Source: Coniella vitis | Taxonomy: Eukaryota; Ascomycota; Sordariomycetes; Diaporthales; Schizoparmaceae | Reading direction: 5' to 3' | Length of the DNA: 64,000 nucleotides | Assembly: GCA_011317545.1 (NCBI GenBank) | Contig: WUJK01000002.1 | Span: 992,001-1,056,000 of the forward strand | In this document: piece by piece, positions 56,860 to 64,000 of the stretch | Numbering within the stretch: position 1 is the stretch's first letter | Layout: the number at the start of each line of letters is the position of its first letter | Program-made: the position numbers and the translations under genes | Notes under the pieces: model-generated | Databases searched by the model: none | The model's input: the letters and a program-made list of their open reading frames with translations, nothing else | What the model was told of the DNA's origin: nothing

Positions 56860-59110
56860 CTACAAACGCCGAGTAAGCATGTACTGCACCGACTCGCGTG
56901 CATTCTGCGTTGTCCAGACACTCTCCGCGCCACCGCGCCGCCACTCATCACCCGTAGCATCCTCTCCACCACCGCGCGGTGCTTCGCCCACAATAACCGC
57001 GAGATCGCGCTTTTGCGACGACAGCCAATTGCGCACAAACATCGTCGGATCGGTGCTCAGGCTCTTGAGGAAGGTATGTTTGGCTTTGGAATCGGCAATG
57101 GCCTGTACCATGACAGCGAGTTGATCGTCTAGGCCCTTGACTTGTTGCAGCATGGCAGCATACTGAGGGTCTTGAAGGAATTGCGAGAGGCGGGCTTGCA
57201 AGGGATCGCCTACGGGGACGCGCACGTCGTAGATTGTGGGTTGTGGATTCTTGTGGAATTCTTCGTCGACGCGGACTGTATAGACTAGCTTCACCGGTGG
57301 TAAGGGCCGCAAATGGGGGGTAATGTAGCTTTGAAGCTCTGGGATGAGACCTGGATCTCTTGGTACGATCTGTATGGAGGAACTGGGTTAATTCGGTTGC
57401 TTGCTAGACTTGCTTTGATCTCTAGGGAAAAGGGCTGTACAAACCTTGCGAAGCAGCTCATCACATCGGAAGTGCCGCTTCTCCTCGTCCTCCTGCAGTC
57501 CCATGAGCTTGATGTACTCCCACAGACCCATGACAATTTCTGATCTTGTTGCTGCAGTCATGTCTACAATATCTGCCAGCTCCGGACTCAGTTCGAAGCG
57601 TTCGGGAGTCTCGTCCCTATAGAGGTTGATTGTGATATTCATGTTTTCGTCCCCATTGCGCTTAAAAGTGAGCTCGTCGAAATCGGCTGCGGCAGGCGGA
57701 TTGGCCGAGTTAGGTATCCGATCCGGCTTCTTCCACTCGACACTTTGCTCAACGCCGTGGCGCTCCTTGCTTTGGTCAAACTCGACCGACATCGCCTTGA
57801 AGAAAGAGGACATGCGAGGTTGAGGCACCTTCTTGGCTTCGATTGCCTTGGGTTTGGTCGTCTCGGTGGGCACGTCCGTGTCCATCTTGTCCTCATCGCC
57901 ATCCTGCGGCTCATGTTCATCTTTCGTGTCCGATTCGATGTCGTCATCCAGTAGACGGCCTTCGATTTTGACCCGGAAAGAGGATTCATTCGTTGTCGAG
58001 AAATCGAAGTTATCTATGGCCAGGTCTCCGCTTTGCCAAACCTGGTCCTGGACAGTATTGGTGATCCAGATGCGCAAGGTTTTGAATCTCTGCAACATTA
58101 CCCAAGAGTCAATATCTCATTATCGCAGGAACAGTCGACCAGCATGGCTTGCAGCAACTTCCACCAAGCAAAAATATATTTACCGATCTATCACATACCT
58201 TTGCATTTCTTCCCACGGAGTCGACTACGTCCAATCTTTTGCGCGTAATGGTCGCGTCTAATCGCCTCTCAAAGTCTCTGAGCTCGCGGTACCGCTGAAC
58301 GCCATCGCTGACGATGCATTCCTCAACACCGTCCGGCATCGTCTTGTCGGTGGGTTTGCGGGCGCGCAACTTGGCGCGTTCAAAGGCCGCTTGCTGTTGC
58401 TGGTGCCGCTCGGCCTGCTGCTGCGCGCTCATGGGCGCCGCGGGGAGGTGACCTTGCTGGTGCGCAGTCATCATGGGTCCTACTTTGGCCCGCGAGGCCA
58501 TGGTATTAGTCGGTGCCATTGCCCTCATAAGATGTGTGCGTGTATGCGTGCCGAGCGAACAAATATTGGGGGGAGGGGTAGGCCCAGGATCGAGAACGGG
58601 CGCGTGGGTTTTTGGAGGTGTATGGTTCCGTCGTCAAGAGTGGGCGCGCATAGCGACTCGGGGAGCAAGAAAGAGGCTAAATTTGGGTCCGCTGGAGGGT
58701 CCAGGGAATGGATCCTGTTGGTCGCACGTCTACTTGAACAAGCAAAACCGCAGGGATCACATAGACCAAACAGGAAGCCCAATGTGCTAGGAACGCCTGT
58801 TTTGAGCACAGCGAGCGAGCCAAATCACTCCGAAAAGACAACGACCAAGACACGACCCAGACGAAACACAGTAGACGGGAGCGACAAGCCGGCACTGGAG
58901 ATGTTGCCAAATCACACGCGCGCGTATTGGGCAAATGGTAATGTTGATTGATTGTCCAGTGCCGCCGTCATTGAGAAACAAGCATCAAAGTTCGGGGGGT
59001 GGGGAGGGTCAATAAGGCTTCTTACCGATTCCTCCACGGCGCGGAGCAGCGACATGCGGCGGTCTTTGGGCCACATTTTGTGGGAACTGCGGGCGGTATT
59101 GCGCCTGCAT
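56860..59110 (-). CDS. ssr3: SWI/SNF-RSC complex subunit with SWIB domain (Ssr3/Rsc6/Snf12 type)
   Basis: Structural subunit of ATP-dependent nucleosome remodellers, related to animal BAF60. I read four exons: 59110-59026, 58479-58199, 58089-57445 and 57369-56860. All joins keep phase and give 506 residues. Exon 1 encodes MQAQYRPQFPQNVAQRPP and ends in RRGGIG, which continues as GPMMTAHQ in exon 2 across an unusually long 546-nt intron. The SWIB domain lies at about 300-375 (ERFELSPELADIVDM, MGLWEYIKLMGLQ and FRCDELLRK). The C-terminal helices (ARLSQFLQDPQYAAMLQQVK) match the family. An ATG at 58528 would open exon 2 without exon 1 but lies before the acceptor, so I reject it. The gene converges on glucoamylase. 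Confidence 0.92.
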
Positions 59111-60459
59111 ATTTGTTGCCTTGAGCCTTCAAACCGATTGTGCGTGCTTGGGTTGCTACTGTTGGAGTGCAACGGGCTCTGACACGGACTGCGGACGGTG
59201 GATCCGCTTTTTCTTTTCGATGCTCGAGCACCGAACAATTGTTTTGACTGATGGGTTGCCAGAGCAAGTTGGAAGCGAGCGAGCTGTTAGCAGGGCTGCT
59301 CTGTCGATAAGCCAAGGCCGGGATGGAGTGGTGGAATTAGTCCCGGGCGACGAGAGAGGAGCGCGAATCGAGGATGGAGACTCGGATGGCTTTTGGCTGG
59401 GCAAGTGGCAAAGCGATGCGGCCAGCTAAAAGGTTACAGACTGCACCTGCCTGGTTGGCCCGTGCGCGCCTAGCCCTGACGCGACAAGGCGCGAATTACA
59501 GGTACATAGTACCTACGTAGTTTACTACCTAGGTGAGTACATATGTTCGTACCTTCCTAGAAACCATCTTAGCAGGCTTTATGATTTTAAGATCGCTACT
59601 TGTACTCTGGTGGCTACTGGGATACCAATACTCGATTGGCCGGCACGTACCTTGTTTGCTTTGTGTGTTCTTCTAGGACTACATGTCGAATACCTCACAA
59701 TCAGAATTGGCGGTTCAACTCTCCATTCACGCTATCCGCCCCTGGTGCACTATCTGATTTCCCTCCCAAGCACATCCCACGTATCCGGTCAAGCCGACGC
59801 CGCGCTCAACAGATGCCGATTAAAGAACTACCGTACATATAAGAGCCGCCAATTCCTCCTACCCGTAATGAGGACTCCCAGCCATATCACAAAGGAAAAC
59901 AGGAGAGGCGAACAAAAAATGAAGAAAAGAAAGCAAAAGGTATCCGAGTCCCAGTAAAGAACCTCCTCCACTTAGATAAGTGTCGAGATTCTGTTGCTAA
60001 AAGAAGTGAACTGCTGATGACTTGGTTGGAGAATCCAATTCTGGCAAGGGTAGATTCCTGGCCCATCAGCCAAAACCTAGGACAGTATCAATGGGGCCCT
60101 GAATGCCATGTTCCATTCTCTTTGCACAAGAGAAAATATTCCGCCGGCTATGGTCCCCAAAGTCGAGCACATGAATAGCCACTCCTTTTTCACCTGCTAA
60201 CGCCAGAAAATGCCTTGAGAAGAAACACATAAACTCCGACAAAGTGAACAAAGGAAAAAAAAAGTCAATGACAAGGGGCCCAGAAAGGAAGACTTCCGTT
60301 GCCTTGGCCCTCGCCAAAGGGTTACTCATATATGCTGAGTGGTTGTGGCCAACAGTGTCATGCTGGCATAACATTCCAGGGTAGAAGTATCCCTAATTGC
60401 GAAATCAACAAAGGAGAAAAGGAAAACAAAGAAGACTATGGAAACAGCAACAGGGCCAT
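59111..60459. other. Spacer between ksg1 and ssr3
   Basis: It holds the ssr3 promoter and the 3' UTR of the kinase gene. At 59501-59540 a TACATAGTA motif (59503-59511), ACCTACGTAG and ACTACCTAGG lie together, the tightest grouping of the recurrent motifs in the window. No coding sequence is supported. Confidence 0.5.
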
Positions 60460-63088
60460 CTAAAAAGCGGCAGTTCCCAGCCCATTCTTCGACTGTCGTT
60501 TGCTGAACCGATGGCTCTTCCTTGTCTGCTGTGGGTCGTCAAGGCTAGCTTGGCTCTTGCTAAGATGATGCCTTCCTGCTCGATCAGCGACGCCAAATCC
60601 TCCTTCAGGGAACTGCATCGAGCGTGAGAGCGTGTTACTGGGACTTGAGGATAAAGAAGAGGGCATGTCTCCGAATCCATTGTCTGATCCCATAAGATCC
60701 TGGGATATAGCAAGATCCTTGGCTTTCTCCAAAGCCTCAACCCAATCATGTGCGGTACCGGCATCGACACTCAAGGACGATGAGCTCTTGGGCTGCTCAA
60801 AGAGGTAGTGGGTTCCATTCTGAGAATCTCTTGTTAGAAAATAATCGACGGTGTGAGTCCAAAACGATCAACAGAACAAGGCTTACCGAGTCCACCGACC
60901 AATTCACCTGTCCTTTGCTATCTAGCTGGGTACGCCACACACAATCTGGATTAAGCAACGAGATCTCTAGCTTGGCCTTCTTTTCTCCACCACCAGCTGG
61001 AGCAAGCACAATGCGACCACTTGATGTAACCATGACCAACCTCTGCTTCTTCTTCAGGGTGCTACCTGTGAAGAATTTGGAGATTTTTCGGTGGGTCTCG
61101 TGGTCCTGCTTTCCATGAGGACCGTTTGGAACGGGTGAAGACGTGACAAATAAATCCCCAAGTTTGAGGATCCGCTCATTGGACTTGGTTAAAACCGGTG
61201 ACCACTCAATGTCGAGTTGTGTGGGAGGAGGCAACTCTGTAATGATTCGACTCGGCCGCGGGGCGCCGTTGCTTGAGGGGGGGAGTTGTCTAGATTGAGG
61301 CAAGGAAGAGCTGGAAGCACCATTCAATTGAATGATATGGGGTTCTTGAGCAGGAGGAACATAGGGTCGAAGCCTTGGCGCTTTTTGTTTCCAAAGTAAT
61401 CTGCTGACCCGAATTCCGTCGAAGAATTCATGGTTTTTGATGTGCTCAACAGTCAAACGCATGGCAGGATCCAGAACCAGACAGCGCTCGACGAGGTCAC
61501 GAGCAGCCGGCGGGAAGCCAGGGGGAAACTCATACTCCAAGCCTACAATCTTCTGGAAGGTCAGATATTCTGTGCCTGCCTTGAAGGGTGGCCGTCCAGC
61601 CAGGAGCTGGTATATTATGCAGCCGAAAGCCCAAATGTCACTTGCTTTGCCAGCAGACTTGTCAGTCAGAAGCTCAGGACTCACGTACTCGGCGGTCCCC
61701 ACGAAGGAGGCAGCCCGTCCGTCTTCTGATGCATCGTTCGCTGGCGGCTTTGGATCCCTAGGATCCGGCAACAGCTTCGCAGTGCCAAAATCAGTAATCT
61801 TGACATGCATACCGCTATCCAGAAGAACGTTTTCTGGTTTGAGATCGCGGTGAATGACGCCTCTAGAGTGCATGTAGTCGATTGCGTCTAGGATCTCAGC
61901 GCCGTAGAAGCGCGTACAATCAACGTCGAAGGTCCCCGTTCGCTTCAACACGCCCAGCAATTCTCCGCCGCCGCATAGATCCAGGACGTAATAGAGGGAT
62001 GTTTCGTCCTGGAAGGTGTAAAACAGTCTGACGATACCCGGGTGATCGGTCAAACGGTTGAGGGTGTTCTTCTCAATGTTGACGTACTTGATCTTCTTCT
62101 CCTTGATGATGTGCTTCTTTTCCAGTACCTTGACAGCATACTCCTTGTTGTTACCACGGTCCGTGGCAAGGTAAACTGTACTGTAGGAGCCCTCGCCCAG
62201 TATTCGGTCAAACTTGAAATCTTTCACGCCCTTTTTGACCGAGCGAAGAACAGCTCTGCCTTCAGAATCAACCTCTCGTCGGACTCCAACGGCAGCGCCT
62301 CGCTCTTGCCACTCTTCACGATTGCCAGGTGCCGGCATTTGTGCACCGAAATTGTTGCCGCTCTGTGGGGGAGCCATGGCGCCTGGAGGCGGTTCAGGGT
62401 AACCTGCGCCCTGGTTCCTGGAGCTCTTTCTAGGAGGTGCCACACCGGGCGGCAAGTCGCGCATCGCGTCAGGGTTGTAGAGTCTTCGGCTCGGGACTCT
62501 CTGCGGGATTGGTCCTGCATAAGGAGTACGAACAGACCGCGAGTTACTCCTGGATATGGCATCGAACATGGAGGATTGCGAGGTTTCAGGTCGCAGCATA
62601 GGCTGATAGTAGCTAGAGCTGGCATCCGAGTCTTGCGACATGGACATTGGTCCTGCAAAAGCGGCCGACACTGGTCGCGTGGAGGCATGCTGCGCTCGCT
62701 CCGAGTCGTGGTTGGCAGGATGAAGGGGGGCGGTATGCTGGCGCTGGAGGCGAGGCTCGCCAAAGGGCCCCCCCTCAAAGCCAGCGGCGGATCTAACAGC
62801 GGCTGGAATCTCGGCAATAGAGTGGTTGTCGGTACTGTGTAGCGGGCGTCCGTCGTTGGGCTCGGCAGGAGGGTCTAGGGGGGTTCGGGCGAGGGGTGAC
62901 GAAGTCGTTGAGGGGCCGGCAGCGCTGTCTAGAGATTGTGGGTTGGGATGGTGATTCTGGTGGTCATCGGCAGCGGAGGCGGATGGCTTGTCATTCGGAG
63001 GAGTAGTGGGTTCAGGTAGCGAGTCGCTGGAGAGGTTGGCGATTCGTAGGCCGCCAAGGGCCTGGGACAGGCTGATGTCGCCGCTCAT
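60460..63088 (-). CDS. ksg1: PDK1-like serine/threonine kinase (Ksg1/Pkh type)
   Basis: Master kinase that phosphorylates the activation loop of AGC kinases, linked to sphingolipid and cell-wall signalling and endocytosis. There are two exons, 63088-60887 and 60819-60460, with a 67-nt intron, giving 853 residues. The first 285 residues are low in complexity, rich in S and P. The kinase domain is at about 291-556. It has GEGSYSTVYLA, lysine K320, HRDLKPEN (D415), DFG (D433) and an activation loop SFVGTAEYVSPE whose S461 matches the autophosphorylated serine of PDK1. A PH domain follows at about 640-785 (LFVTSSPVPNG, KKKQRLVMVTSSGRIVLA). The intron falls inside it, and exon 2 supplies NGTHYLFEQP and HDWVEALEKAK. 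The tail is S-rich. All catalytic residues are present. Confidence 0.95.
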
Positions 63089-64000
63089 GGCAGCGGTGTT
63101 GATGGACGGGATGTGTTTCGGTCGTGGAAGCCGGGCTCAAGAGAAAGCCGGTGCCGTCAGCTGGGTGCTGAGTGGGAGGATTGGGCATGAGTTGTGCAGA
63201 GTACGCCGTGCTGGAGAACCGCGACCGATGGCAGGGTCGGGCACGCAAGACGAAACGCAGGGTGGGATGGCGGTGGTGTTGAGCCGGGAGCTGCGCCGCA
63301 GGTATGATGTGGTGGTGGCAGTAGACGCTGCTGCTCGACGGCCTGTAAGTAAGGGGATTCGGGCGCGGGACCTGCTGGCTGACGGGGCTGTTTGCGTGGC
63401 CGTGGCTTGGAATCAGTGGCCGTCAGTCTTGCCAACGGTCAGGGTATCACGTCGTCAGGCCCTCAGCCGCAACCGTAGCCACAGGTGGTAGGAAGCGTGG
63501 GAGAGAATTCCAGGAGACCATAAGAGAGGCTCATGAGGCACGGCGAGGTGCGTCGTCGTCAATGGCGGGTTTGGCGTGGTGACAAGCAGCAAGCAGCAGA
63601 CAGACAGACAAGCAGAGCAGCTAGCGTTAGGGGGTTGAATGGCGCCGCTCTGTCGATCACTTTGAAGGTGTCGTGTCTCTGCGGGAGGGTCGGTGCTCTG
63701 GCGAGGGCCGCGAGTAATGAGTTTGCAGCCGGGTCAGCCAGTACTATGTAAGTGAGTGAGATACGAGCCAGCAGCGCTGCTGGGTACTGCTAAGTATGGT
63801 GTATACAGCTGTGGGTTGCGGTGCAGTGCAGTGCGGAACGGCGCCGTGCAATTGGGGTTGAGTTTGCCGTGGTCGATGGCAGAAGAAAAGGATGAGATTA
63901 CTCCAAGCCAGTGCTCGATCTTTGCTCCTGGACCTGCGGAATGGAACAGGTTAGAAAAGGGCAGATTGCCCCGTGTTGCGCCGGTTGTGTGCCAACAGAG
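63089..64000. other. Promoter and leader of ksg1 up to the window edge
   Basis: It is G+C-rich with repeated short direct repeats such as GCAGACAGACAGACAAGCAGAGCAG (around 63590-63620). A TACTATGTA motif is at 63742-63750. No gene is visible; another could begin beyond 64000. Confidence 0.45.

Overview
The window is nuclear DNA of a filamentous ascomycete, most likely a Sordariomycete and probably Hypocreales. The genes are single transcription units on both strands. Their introns are mostly 55-110 nt with GTNNGT-type donors and CTRAY-like branch points. There is no operon structure, the gene set is that of a mould (Rab11, PEX14-type peroxin, SMP/C2 protein, SART-1, GH15-CBM20 glucoamylase), and the glucoamylase resembles Hypocreales enzymes as I remember them. 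The organism call is inference, since no database search was possible. Exon coordinates were worked out by hand from splice consensus, reading phase and family conservation.

Layout. At 1.6-4.1 kb on the minus strand is a five-exon class II histone deacetylase (Hda1/Clr3 type). At 7.2-8.4 kb (-) is the ribosome-biogenesis factor Brx1. At 10.4-11.4 kb (-) is a Rab11/Ypt31 GTPase with a 13-nt microexon. At 13.6-18.1 kb (+) is a 1484-residue chromodomain protein. At 18.9-20.1 kb (-) is a Pex14-domain peroxin. At 22.4-23.9 kb (+) is an INO80 subunit, Ies2. At 27.0-31.3 kb (+) a very long reading frame with AT-hooks is cut by one in-frame TAG. At 32.4-35.7 kb (+) is an unrecognised Ser/Pro-rich protein. 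At 37.6-41.5 kb (+) is an SMP/C2 membrane-contact protein (Mug190 type). From 42.5 to 48.2 kb lie four small unrecognised genes separated by A+T-richer spacers. At 48.9-50.9 kb (-) is the tri-snRNP protein Snu66/SART-1. At 53.6-55.7 kb (+) is glucoamylase. At 56.9-59.1 kb (-) is a SWIB-domain SWI/SNF-RSC subunit (Ssr3/Rsc6 type). At 60.5-63.1 kb (-) is a PDK1-like kinase with a PH domain.

How they relate. Most are independent housekeeping genes. Four chromatin genes fall in the window (hda1, the chromodomain protein, ies2, ssr3), and the AT-hook protein may be a fifth. The deacetylase and chromodomain protein recall histone deacetylase complexes that contain chromodomain partners, but physical linkage here is only suggestive. 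The most unusual items are the TAG-interrupted 1458-codon frame, a 9-bp motif (TACATAGTA or its complement) repeated at least twelve times and only outside coding sequence, and the conserved-looking but unassigned C-terminal half of the chromodomain protein. I found no CRISPR array, rRNA, convincing tRNA or intact transposon.
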